DNA from: Nocardioides sp. J54
GTDB lineage: Bacteria; Actinomycetota; Actinomycetes; Propionibacteriales; Nocardioidaceae
Assembly: GCF_000519005.1 (NCBI RefSeq)
Contig: NZ_JAER01000014.1
Location: 47,534-111,533 of the forward strand
DNA: 64,000 nt
Direction of reading: 5' to 3'
Positions within the stretch are counted from its first letter, which is position 1, and each line of letters begins with the position of its first letter. Below are positions 1-6,878 of this stretch, one piece after another. The position numbers and the translations under genes are program-made. The notes under the pieces were generated by a model, which made no database searches, had not been told where the DNA came from, and saw nothing but the letters and a program-made list of their open reading frames with translations.

Positions 1-29
1 GGGAGGGCGCCCCGTCCGGATGACGAGGG

Positions 30-377
30 TCACAGCAGGCGCGGCCGCGGCCAGACCCTGGCCCGGGCAACCGCCCACACGTCGTCGTCCGCGACGGCCC
101 CGCGGTGGCGCGAGTCGACACCGGCGGCGGGGTTGTCACCGCGCAGCCACCAGCCGCCGTCGCGCCGCTCGACGGCGCGCTTGACGACGACCGTGCCGTC
201 GGCGAACCGGGCGACCACCACGCGACCGGGGCGGACCCGCGCTCCCCACGCCACGAGCAGGCGGTCGCCGGGGGCGAGGGTGGGCCGCATCGAGTCCCCG
301 CGTACGACGGCGAGGCCGACCTTGCGTCGTACCGGAGCGTGTCCCGAGTCGCGACCGTCCGTTGCCCCGCCTGCCAT
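30..377 (-). CDS. sodX: Nickel-type superoxide dismutase maturation protease (S26 family)
   Basis: This 115-residue S26/LexA-fold serine protease probably removes the N-terminal leader of the Ni-SOD precursor encoded divergently 78 bases away, exposing the metal-binding His. Seen: the catalytic Ser in GDSM (S29) and the general-base Lys in VVVKR (K66), with the fold signatures RPTLAPGDRL and LRGDNP; there is no obvious membrane anchor. The ATG at 377 begins MAGGATDG and gives a family-sized protein; the frame stays open much further upstream, but that part is antisense to sodN and has no homology sense. Adjacency to sodN is the usual actinobacterial arrangement, which supports the specific name over a generic signal peptidase. 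Confidence 0.9.
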   Translation of the reverse strand: MAGGATDGRDSGHAPVRRKVGLAVVRGDSMRPTLAPGDRLLVAWGARVRPGRVVVARFADGTVVVKRAVERRDGGWWLRGDNPAAGVDSRHRGAVADDDVWAVARARVWPRPRLL

Positions 378-455
378 GCCGAGTAGTGTCGCAGTCAGCA
401 GTTCGCACCGCGTCGATGACGTGGTGCCCACGTCGATCTCCCAGAGAGGACCCAC

Positions 456-866
456 ATGTTCTCCCGTCTCACCCGCAAGTTCGTCGCCCCGACCATCGAG
501 GTCTCCGCGCACTGCGACCTCCCCTGCGGCGTCTACGACCCGGCCCAGGCCCGCATCGAGGCCGAGTCGATCAAGGCCCTCATCGCCAAGGTCGCCGACA
601 ACGACGACCCGGACTTCCGCACCCGCGCGGTCCTGATCAAGGAGCAGCGCTCTGAGCTGGTCAAGCACCACCTGTGGGTGCTGTGGACCGACTACTTCAA
701 GCCCCCGCACTTCGAGAAGTACCCGCAGCTGCACACCCTGGTGAACGAGGCCACCAAGCTCGCCGGCGCCACCGGCACCAAGGGCAGCCTCGACGCCGAG
801 GTCGCCGACCAGCTGCTCGCGAAGATCGACGAGATCGCCGAGATCTTCTGGGAGACGAAGAAGTGA
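456..866 (+). CDS. sodN: Nickel superoxide dismutase precursor
   Basis: Cytoplasmic Ni-SOD, 136 residues, which converts superoxide to oxygen and hydrogen peroxide. The mature protein should begin at H19 after cleavage of an 18-residue leader; the nickel hook HCDLPCG (residues 19-25) supplies His1, Cys2 and Cys6, and the following VYDPAQARIEAES is typical of the family. The rest matches the four-helix bundle in length and composition. A GAGAGGA ribosome-binding site lies about 7 bases before the ATG. The maturation protease gene is divergent. Two hairpins follow the stop. Nur-type nickel control is known for this family in Streptomyces, but I could not identify an operator in the 78-base gap. 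Confidence 0.96.
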   Translation: MFSRLTRKFVAPTIEVSAHCDLPCGVYDPAQARIEAESIKALIAKVADNDDPDFRTRAVLIKEQRSELVKHHLWVLWTDYFKPPHFEKYPQLHTLVNEATKLAGATGTKGSLDAEVADQLLAKIDEIAEIFWETKK

Positions 867-870
867 GCCA

Positions 871-930
871 CAGCCCACGAGCCCGGTCGCGCGACCTCGG
901 TCGCGCTGACCGACCCGGGCTCGTGGGCTG
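871..930 (+). terminator. Hairpin downstream of sodN
   Basis: Perfect 16-base inverted repeat (871-886 with 915-930, CAGCCCACGAGCCCGG and its complement) starting five bases after the sodN stop. There is no T-tract, so it may act as an RNA 3'-end stabiliser rather than a classical terminator. Confidence 0.6.
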
Positions 931-999
931 GCGGCGAACGCCTGAGTCGCGCGAGCGCCAGCGAGCGCAGGCGAAGAAGGCCTGAGCCGGTCTCCACTG

Positions 1000-1035
1000 C
1001 AGGAGCCGCGCACCCTCCGGGGTGCGCGGCTCCTG
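1000..1035 (+). terminator. Second hairpin terminator after sodN
   Basis: Perfect 15-base stem (1000-1014 with 1021-1035) around a 6-base CTCCGG loop. Together with the hairpin at 871-930 it fills most of the gap 867-1194, which otherwise holds only the upstream region of the next gene. Confidence 0.7.
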
Positions 1036-1194
1036 TCGTTCTCCGCCGGGTCACCACCCGGGCCGGCACCCGCTTCGCAGGACTCCGCCACCATTTCGAC
1101 AGGATTTCCTGTCATTCCTGCTCGACCTGCCGATGCATCCCTCGCGTACCCGGGCTGAACCTGCCCGGACCCAACCGGAGGGAGACCCCACGCG

Positions 1195-1986
1195 ATGCAT
1201 CGCGTCCTGATCAAGATCGTCCTCGCCCTGGCTGTCAGCCTGGGCCTGACCCTGACCGTCACCGGCGCGCCCGCCACCGCAGCCGCGCCCGCCCCGGTCG
1301 CCGCCGCCGGCACCGCGCAGGCCGCGACCGCCAACTGCTCGACGCAGGCCGCCGCCTTCAACCAGGCGAGCAACAAGGCCTCCGCCAAGCAGGCTGCCGC
1401 CACGAAGGCGAAGAAGGCCGTCGCCAAGGCCAAGAAGAAGGTCACCAAGGCCACCAAGGCCGTCAAGAAGGCCAAGGGCAAGGCCAAGAAGGCCAAGGCG
1501 AAGAAGGTCCTCGTCAAGGCCAAGAAGGTCCTGAAGAAGGCGAAGAAGAAGGCCGCCAACACCAAGGCCGCCGCCCGTTCCGCCGCGACGGTCAAGTCCT
1601 CGCGCCGGGTCCAGCTCGAGCAGTGCAAGTCGGCCGTGTCCGCCGGCGGTGCCACCGCCAGCCCGATCCAGTTCCTCTGCGACGCCGGCGTGCCGCAGGA
1701 GATCTGCGACGGCCTCGTCTCGCTGATCCCCGGTGGCGGCTCGCTCGCCAACCCGCTGCAGCTGCTGTGCGACCAGGTCCCGCAGGCGGCTCCGCTCTGC
1801 GGCGCGTTCGGTGGCGGCTCCGTCATCCCCGGCGCCGACATGCTGAGCAACATCCTCGGCGAGATCCTCGAGACCACCGGCCTCAGCTGGCTGCTCGACC
1901 AGGTCCTCTCGACCCTCGGCGTGGACAAGCTGCTCGACGACCTCGGTCTCGGCATCCTGCTCGACCTGCTGGGCATCCGCCCCTGA
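1195..1986 (+). CDS. Secreted protein with a histone-H1-like lysine/alanine-rich segment
   Basis: Unrecognised 263-residue exported protein. Residues 1-43 look like a Sec signal peptide (MHRVLIK followed by a hydrophobic run and an Ala-rich cleavage zone). Residues 61-136 are a strongly basic KAKK/AKKA low-complexity helix, predicted to be a long cationic coil like the tails of actinobacterial histone-like proteins. Residues 140-263 form a hydrophobic Gly/Leu-rich domain with Cys 144, 162, 171, 192 and 202; Cys48 lies before the basic coil. A GGAGGGA ribosome-binding site precedes the ATG. Because it carries a signal peptide, a role at the cell wall or with anionic polymers is likelier than a chromosomal one; the function is unknown. 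Confidence 0.75.
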   Translation: MHRVLIKIVLALAVSLGLTLTVTGAPATAAAPAPVAAAGTAQAATANCSTQAAAFNQASNKASAKQAAATKAKKAVAKAKKKVTKATKAVKKAKGKAKKAKAKKVLVKAKKVLKKAKKKAANTKAAARSAATVKSSRRVQLEQCKSAVSAGGATASPIQFLCDAGVPQEICDGLVSLIPGGGSLANPLQLLCDQVPQAAPLCGAFGGGSVIPGADMLSNILGEILETTGLSWLLDQVLSTLGVDKLLDDLGLGILLDLLGIRP

Positions 1987-2026
1987 CCCGGATCCGCCTG
2001 GTTCCGGTCGGCTGACCGACGCGCGC

Positions 2027-2054
2027 GGCCGCGCCCCCGTCCGGGGGCGCGGCC
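2027..2054 (+). terminator. GC-rich hairpin terminator
   Basis: Perfect 13-base stem (2027-2039 with 2042-2054) with a 2-base loop, 40 bases after the secreted-protein stop and 53 bases before the anti-sigma gene. It separates the two transcription units. Confidence 0.7.
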
Positions 2055-2107
2055 GTTCGCGTAGGCTCGGGGCCGGTCCAGGTCCCATTCCCACTCGGAG
2101 GAGCGGC

Positions 2108-2530
2108 ATGTCCGAGACGAGCGTCCCCGCTGCTGAGCACTCAGCCCCGACCGGCGAGCCGGCAGAGGTCGAGCTGAGGCTGCCCGCCGACGGCGCCTAC
2201 GCCTCCGTGCTGCGCACCCTCACCGCGGGCCTCGCCGCCCGCCTCGACTTCACGATGGACGACATCGAGGACCTGCGCATCGCCGTCTCGGAGGCTGCCG
2301 CGATAGTGCTCGACGAGGCCGACCCCGGCACCGTCCTCGACTGCGTCTTCCGCCTCGAGCCCGCCTCGCTCGGCATCTCCGTCAGCGCCACCTCCTCCGC
2401 TCCCTCCGAGCCCGACTACGAGAGCTTCGGCTGGCAGGTGCTCGCCACCCTGGCCGCCGAGGCCTCCATCGACACCACCGCCGACACCTATGCAGTCCGG
2501 CTGACGGTGCGGTCCTCGCTCGCCTCATGA
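2108..2530 (+). CDS. RsbW-like anti-sigma factor (HATPase_c_2)
   Basis: This 140-residue protein has a GHKL ATPase fold like RsbW/UsfX anti-sigma factors and probably binds the sigma factor encoded by the overlapping downstream gene. The N-box region reads EDLRIAVSEAAAIVLDEA; the position of the Mg-ATP-binding Asn in Bacillus RsbW (SEACTN) is Ile66 here, and no clear GxGL lid is visible. Sigma binding is therefore likelier than protein-kinase activity. The ATG follows a GGAGGAG ribosome-binding site. The stop overlaps the sigma gene start (ATGA), implying coupled synthesis. No RsbV-type antagonist gene is nearby. Confidence 0.85.
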   Translation: MSETSVPAAEHSAPTGEPAEVELRLPADGAYASVLRTLTAGLAARLDFTMDDIEDLRIAVSEAAAIVLDEADPGTVLDCVFRLEPASLGISVSATSSAPSEPDYESFGWQVLATLAAEASIDTTADTYAVRLTVRSSLAS

Positions 2531-3336
2531 CCGCCGACCTGTCTCGGGACGACCGGCGGTCGATGTCCGTCGAGGAGACCCGCCGCCGCAGCGCCGACCT
2601 GTTCGCCGTGCTGCACGACGAGGGCGCGTCCGCCGCCGAGCGCGACACCGCGCGCGACCGCCTCGTGCACCTCCACCTGCCGCTGGTGGAGCACTGCGCC
2701 CGCCGCTTCCGCAACCGTGGCGAACCCTACGAGGACCTCGTGCAGGTCGGCACGATCGGGCTGATCAAGTCCGTCGACCGCTTCGACACCGACCGTGGCG
2801 TGGAGTTCTCCACCTACGCGACGCCGACCATCATCGGTGAGATCAAGCGCTACTTCCGCGACAAGGGCTGGGCCATCCGCGTGCCGCGCCGGCTGCAGGA
2901 GCTGCGCATGCAGATCAGCGCCTCCACCGCCGAGCTCACCCAGACCCTGGGCCGCTCCCCCACCCCGCGCGAGCTCGCCGACGCCATCGGCTGCTCCGTC
3001 GAGGAGATCGTCGAGGGCCTGGAGTCGAGCAACGCCTACTCCACGCTCTCCCTCGACGCCACCGACGACGACTCCGACGGCGGCGCCGGCCAGAGCATGC
3101 TCGACGCGATGGGCGTCGACGACGGCGCGCTCGAGCACGTCGAGATCCGCGAGTCGGTCAAGCCGCTGCTGGAGAACCTCCCCGCCCGCGAGAAGCGGAT
3201 CCTGCTGCTGCGCTTCTTCAAGAACATGACGCAGTCGCAGATCGCCGAGGAGATCGGCGTCTCCCAGATGCACGTCTCGCGGCTGCTGAGCCGCACCCTC
3301 GAGCAGCTGCGGCACTCGCTCGAGGCGGACGGCTAG
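2527..3336 (+). CDS. SigB/SigF/SigG-family RNA polymerase sigma factor
   Basis: Group 3 sigma factor, 269 residues. Region 2 lies at about 48-118 (YEDLVQVGTIGLIKSVDRFD, then FSTYATPTIIGEIKRYFRD, the core-binding and -10-reading helices), region 3 at about 125-200, and region 4 at 212-263 with the helix-turn-helix MTQSQIAEEIGVSQMHVSRL. This is the family controlling general stress or sporulation programmes in actinobacteria. It overlaps the preceding anti-sigma gene by four bases. Consensus targets in this family have a GGGTAT/C -10; one such hexamer occurs at 5937. Which paralogue this is (SigF, SigB, SigL and others) cannot be told from the sequence. Confidence 0.93.
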   Translation: MTADLSRDDRRSMSVEETRRRSADLFAVLHDEGASAAERDTARDRLVHLHLPLVEHCARRFRNRGEPYEDLVQVGTIGLIKSVDRFDTDRGVEFSTYATPTIIGEIKRYFRDKGWAIRVPRRLQELRMQISASTAELTQTLGRSPTPRELADAIGCSVEEIVEGLESSNAYSTLSLDATDDDSDGGAGQSMLDAMGVDDGALEHVEIRESVKPLLENLPAREKRILLLRFFKNMTQSQIAEEIGVSQMHVSRLLSRTLEQLRHSLEADG

Positions 3337-3372
3337 GCCGTACGCCGCGGCGCCAGCCCCGGCCGACGCGGA

Positions 3373-3825
3373 TCAGGCGTCGTCGGCCTCGTCGCCCGCC
3401 GTCGGGTCGCGGTCCAGCACCGCGATCGTGTCCGGGTGCAGCATCCCGGCGAGCACGATCGCCGCACACACGACCAGCCCGATCGCCGCCACCGGGTGCT
3501 CGCGCTCGTTCCACGCCAGCCCGAGCACGATCAGCTGGGTGATCAGCGCCGGTCCCCGGGCCCAGCCGGAGCGGCGGTGCAGCGCCCACGCCGCGGCGAG
3601 CAGCACGACGCCGTACGCCGCGAAGAAGATCGCCGTCGAGAGTCCCATCGATCGCCGGTCGTCGGCCAGGTTCGCCGACTCCAGCACGGCCAGCACCAGC
3701 AGCACCACCGCCTGGACCCCGACCAGCGAGGCGGCCACGGTCAAAGGGGGCGGGTTGGACGACGATCCCCGGGTACTTCCACCCGGTGGCGTCCCGTCCG
3801 GCGTGCTGGCAGGTCCCTCGGTCAC
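3373..3825 (-). CDS. Small four-helix membrane protein of unknown function
   Basis: Predicted 150-residue integral membrane protein with four hydrophobic segments (about residues 30-48, 62-82, 91-106 and 112-129), a disordered Pro/Gly/Ser-rich N-terminus and an acidic C-terminal tail (DRDPTAGDEADDA). It is convergent with the sigma gene, 36 bases away. No catalytic motif is visible and I do not recognise a family. The downstream-divergent neighbour is whiB1, 245 bases away. Confidence 0.7.
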   Translation of the reverse strand: MTEGPASTPDGTPPGGSTRGSSSNPPPLTVAASLVGVQAVVLLVLAVLESANLADDRRSMGLSTAIFFAAYGVVLLAAAWALHRRSGWARGPALITQLIVLGLAWNEREHPVAAIGLVVCAAIVLAGMLHPDTIAVLDRDPTAGDEADDA

Positions 3826-3988
3826 GGTCCCCGACCCTAGCCCGTGGCCACGGCAGCGAGCCCGCCGACGACGTCAGCGGCATGGTCACCGGCATTGACA
3901 GCGGCATGGTCAGTGCATTTGTGATCCACGGAACGGGACTTATCCCTTGATTCGGACCCGATTCCTTGGAACTGTAGTCAGAGCGATC

Positions 3989-4002
3989 GTGAAGCCGTTC
4001 AC
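3989..4002. promoter_or_regulatory. CRP-like palindrome upstream of whiB1
   Basis: GTGA-N6-TCAC, matching the core of the CRP/FNR consensus, 69 bases before the whiB1 start. Mycobacterial whiB1 is a known CRP target, which makes the site plausible; no binding is shown here. Confidence 0.5.
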
Positions 4003-4070
4003 TTTTGCGGTTTCACGTGTGCCCTGACACCGGGCCCCCTTGTACGTATCGAAAGCGAGCATTCCCACCC

Positions 4071-4325
4071 ATGGATTGGCGACACCGTTCCGCATGCCTC
4101 GACGAGGATCCGGAGCTGTTCTTCCCGATCGGCAACACCGGCCCGGCCATCCTCCAGATCGAGGAGGCCAAGGCGGTCTGCCGGCGCTGCGACGTGCGCG
4201 AGCAGTGCCTCGCGTGGGCGCTCGAGGCGGGGCAGGACCACGGTGTCTGGGGTGGACTCAGCGAGGACGAGCGCCGCGCGCTCAAGCGCCGCAACGCCCG
4301 CGCCCGCGTCCGTCAGCCCGTCTGA
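4071..4325 (+). CDS. whiB1: WhiB-family iron-sulfur transcription regulator (WhiB1/WblE type)
   Basis: 84-residue Wbl protein binding a [4Fe-4S] cluster through C9, C37, C40 and C46, with the GVWGG turn (58-62) and the basic C-terminus RRALKRRNARARVRQPV used for DNA contact. MDWRH...DPELFFPIGNTGPA is nearly identical to Mycobacterium WhiB1 and Streptomyces WblE, which are NO-sensitive, bind the primary sigma factor and are often essential. The start at 4071 (MDWRH) is preferred over an in-frame upstream codon because family members begin exactly there. A long leader region of about 245 bases separates it from the divergent membrane-protein gene. pdtaS lies convergently downstream, as in mycobacteria. 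Confidence 0.96.
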   Translation: MDWRHRSACLDEDPELFFPIGNTGPAILQIEEAKAVCRRCDVREQCLAWALEAGQDHGVWGGLSEDERRALKRRNARARVRQPV

Positions 4326-4349
4326 CCCTGCCGCATCCCGCTCCCCCGG

Positions 4350-5828
4350 TCATTCGATCGGGAGGGTGAAGCCTGCCCTCGTGCCGCCGTCCGGGACGTG
4401 GCCCAGCGTGAGGTGGCCGCCGAGCTCGGACTCCACGAGGGTGCGCACGATCGACAGGCCCAGGCTGGTCGCGCCGTCGATGTCGAAGCCCTCGGGCAGG
4501 CCCTTGCCGTCGTCCTCGACCGCGACCTCCAGCACCGCGCCGTGCCGCTCGGCCCGCAGCACGATCTCCCCGGTCCCGCCGTCGGCGTAGCCGTGCTCGG
4601 CGGCGTTCTGCATCAGCTCCATCACCACCATGGCCAGAGGCGTCGCGACCTCCGAGGACAGCACCCCGAAGCTGCCCTCGCGGCGCACCGCGACCTGTGC
4701 GGTCGTCGAGCCGACGTCGGTGACCAGCCGCGCGAGCCGGTCGGCGATGTCGTCGAAGGCGACCGTCTCCTCGACCGCCTGGCTGAGGATCTCGTGCACA
4801 ATCGCGATCGACCCGACCCGGCGTACCGCCTCCTCCAGCGCGGACACCGCCTCCTCGGAGCCGATCCGGCGGGCCTGCAGGCGCAGCAGCGCGGCGACGG
4901 TCTGCAGGTTGTTCTTCACCCGGTGGTGGATCTCGCGGATGGTCGCGTCCTTGGTGACCAGCTCGCGGTCGCGGCGGCGCAGGTCGGTGACGTCACGCAG
5001 CAGGATCATCGCGCCGATGTGCTCGCCCTTGGGCCGCAGCGGGATGGAGCGGGCGATGACCGACACCCCGTCGCCCGGCCCGCCGGCCGAGCCGAGCTCG
5101 GTGTCCCGGTGCGCGCGGCCGCCGAGGACGGCGCTGAGCGTCTCCTCGTCCGGGCGCTTCTTCGACGGCACCAGCTCCCGGGTCAGGTCGGTGAGGCGGT
5201 GGCCGGTGAGGTCGCCGGTCAGCCCGAGCTTGCGGTAGACCGAGAGCCCGTTGGGGCTGGCGTAGACGACCCGGCCCTCCGCGTCGACACGCAGGAAGCC
5301 GTCGCCCACCCGCGGCGAGTCCGCGTGGTCGGAGCGCTGGGCGGTGCTCGGGAAGAGCCCGCCGGCGATCATGTTCGCGAGGTCGGAGGCGGCCTGGAGG
5401 TAGTTGATCTCCAGCAGCGACGGCGTGCGCACGCCGAGCAGGTTGGTGTTGCGGCTGACGACGGCGATCACCCTGCCGTCGTGGCGCACCGGGATCGCCT
5501 CGACGCGCACCGGCACGTCGTCGCGCCACTCCGGGTCGCCCTCGCGCGCGATCCGGCCGAGCTCGTAGGCGGCGTCCACCAGGCTGCGCCGCCCGAGCGG
5601 GAGGAAGGTGCCCACGATGTCGTCGACGAAGGCCGTCGGGCCGGTCGTCGGCCGCATCTGGTCGCCCGCCCAGAAGCCGCCCCCCTCGCGGTCGGGCAGC
5701 CACAGCACGAGGTCGGCGAAGGACAGGTCGGCGATGACCTGCCAGTCGGCCTGGAGCAGCTGCAGCCACGCGATGTCACCGGGCGCCAGCTCGGTGTGGC
5801 GGCGGGCGATCGCGGACAGGGAGGGCAC
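4350..5828 (-). CDS. pdtaS: Sensor histidine kinase PdtaS
   Basis: Soluble 492-residue two-component kinase. The N-terminal GAF-like domain (about 1-155) begins PSLSAIARRHTEL, followed by a PAS domain (about 172-285), the HisKA_2 phosphoacceptor box REIHHRVKNNLQ (His 301/302) and a HATPase domain with N-box ELMQNAAEHG and G-box DDGKGLP. In mycobacteria PdtaS phosphorylates the ANTAR antiterminator PdtaR; no pdtaR is present in this window. The GTG at 5828 matches the family start; a TACGTT hexamer seven bases upstream suggests a leaderless transcript. There is no transmembrane segment, so the ligand is probably cytosolic. Confidence 0.93.
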   Translation of the reverse strand: MPSLSAIARRHTELAPGDIAWLQLLQADWQVIADLSFADLVLWLPDREGGGFWAGDQMRPTTGPTAFVDDIVGTFLPLGRRSLVDAAYELGRIAREGDPEWRDDVPVRVEAIPVRHDGRVIAVVSRNTNLLGVRTPSLLEINYLQAASDLANMIAGGLFPSTAQRSDHADSPRVGDGFLRVDAEGRVVYASPNGLSVYRKLGLTGDLTGHRLTDLTRELVPSKKRPDEETLSAVLGGRAHRDTELGSAGGPGDGVSVIARSIPLRPKGEHIGAMILLRDVTDLRRRDRELVTKDATIREIHHRVKNNLQTVAALLRLQARRIGSEEAVSALEEAVRRVGSIAIVHEILSQAVEETVAFDDIADRLARLVTDVGSTTAQVAVRREGSFGVLSSEVATPLAMVVMELMQNAAEHGYADGGTGEIVLRAERHGAVLEVAVEDDGKGLPEGFDIDGATSLGLSIVRTLVESELGGHLTLGHVPDGGTRAGFTLPIE

Positions 5829-5835
5829 GACGGCA

Positions 5836-5841
5836 AACGTA
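5836..5841 (-). promoter_or_regulatory. -10 element of pdtaS (leaderless)
   Basis: TACGTT on the minus strand, seven bases before the GTG start of pdtaS, the spacing expected for leaderless actinobacterial mRNA. Confidence 0.5.
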
Positions 5842-5936
5842 ACGGACCGGACACCCGGACGCTTCACCCCTTTTGGCACAATGCACCGGAAGCCTGTCAG
5901 CAGGCATGGGGGATCAAGGTCGGGCTGGTCCGTGAG

Positions 5937-5942
5937 GGGTAT
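5937..5942 (+). promoter_or_regulatory. Possible sigma-B-type -10 hexamer
   Basis: GGGTAT six bases before the ATG of the DUF2785 gene. It matches the SigB/SigF -10 consensus and leaderless spacing, but no good -35 (GTTT-like) element is visible 14-16 bases upstream. Confidence 0.3.
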
Positions 5943-5948
5943 TTCTGA

Positions 5949-6797
5949 ATGGCGTCGGTGGACTGGGCACGCCTGCAGCAGGGGCTCCGCAACGGTGAAC
6001 GGACCCCGCCCGCAGAGCACCGGCTCTCCGACCTCACCGCCGACCTGACCCGGATGCTGGGCGACCCCGACCCGCACGTCCGTGACGGCCTCGCCTACCC
6101 GTTCCTGGCCACCTGGACCGAGCACGGCGTGTACGACGACCTGCTGGCCGGGCTCGGCGACGGGATGTGCGCCGGCCTGGAGGTCGGGCTGGGCGAGTCC
6201 GGCACCGACACCGTCTTCCGCCGCAGCTTCTCCGCGCTGGTGCTGGCCGAGTGCATCGACCGCGACACCCGGGTGCGCCGCCAGCCGCCGAGCCGGATCA
6301 TGCAGTGGGGCGACCGGCTCATGGCGTGGTACGTCCGCGAGCGCGACTTGCGTGGCTGGGTGGACGGCAAGGGCTGGGCGCACGCCGCCGCCCACGGCGC
6401 CGACGCGCTCGGGGCACTCGCCCGCTCGCCGTACTTCGGCGCCACCGAGCTCACCGTCGTCCTCGACGTCATCGCCGACCGCGTCCTCCAGGCGGACACG
6501 CCGCTGCTCGTGCACGGCGAGCCGGACCGCATCGCGCACGCCGTCATGGAGGTGCTGCGCCGCGACCGGGTGCCGCTCAACGTCGTCGAGCCGTGGGTGC
6601 GCCGCCTCGAGGCCGGCGCCCGGGCGCGGGTGCGCACCGGGCGGGACCCGGCGCTTGTGACCGGGAACGCCCAGGCCGTGCTGCGCTCGCTCTACCTCCA
6701 GCTGACCGTCTCGCCGCACCACCCGGCCATCCGCCCGGACCTGCTGCTGTCGCTGGTCGCGTCGCTGCGCCGGGTGCACCCCGAGTTCCTCACCTGA
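5949..6797 (+). CDS. DUF2785 domain-containing protein
   Basis: 282-residue soluble protein that I place in the DUF2785 family on whole-length pattern: an N-terminal helical region DLTRMLGDPDPHVRDGLAYPFLATW, the central SFSALVLAECIDRD, and the hallmark RDLRGWVDGKGWAHAAAHGAD. It is all-helical, HEAT-like in feel, with no enzymatic motif. The function of the family is not established. The gene is divergent from pdtaS across 120 bases and upstream of the acetolactate-synthase-like gene, with no clear co-transcription. No Shine-Dalgarno sequence precedes the ATG; the GGGTAT hexamer six bases upstream fits a leaderless start. Confidence 0.85.
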   Translation: MASVDWARLQQGLRNGERTPPAEHRLSDLTADLTRMLGDPDPHVRDGLAYPFLATWTEHGVYDDLLAGLGDGMCAGLEVGLGESGTDTVFRRSFSALVLAECIDRDTRVRRQPPSRIMQWGDRLMAWYVRERDLRGWVDGKGWAHAAAHGADALGALARSPYFGATELTVVLDVIADRVLQADTPLLVHGEPDRIAHAVMEVLRRDRVPLNVVEPWVRRLEAGARARVRTGRDPALVTGNAQAVLRSLYLQLTVSPHHPAIRPDLLLSLVASLRRVHPEFLT

Positions 6798-6866
6798 CCC
6801 CGGCCCCCGCGCTCCGGCTCCTGGCTCCTGGCTCACGGGCTCCTCGGCTTGCGGGCTCGCGGTCGC

Positions 6867-6872
6867 TACTGT
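6867..6872 (+). promoter_or_regulatory. -10 element of the acetolactate-synthase-like gene
   Basis: TACTGT exactly six bases before the GTG at 6879, with no Shine-Dalgarno sequence, consistent with leaderless initiation. Confidence 0.5.
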
Positions 6873-6878
6873 GCGGAC

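Noticed and set aside
863..985. Small GTG-initiated ORF overlapping the sodN stop
   Set aside because: It is Arg-rich, overlaps a perfect hairpin, has no ribosome-binding site of its own and no known homologue.
378..1976. Upstream extension of the sodX frame
   Set aside because: It overlaps sodN and the Lys-rich protein gene on the other strand; only the last 115 codons match the protease family.
3947..3978. Primary promoter of whiB1 (TTGATT ... TGTAGT)
   Set aside because: The 20-base spacing is too long for a standard -35/-10 pair; start site left unassigned.
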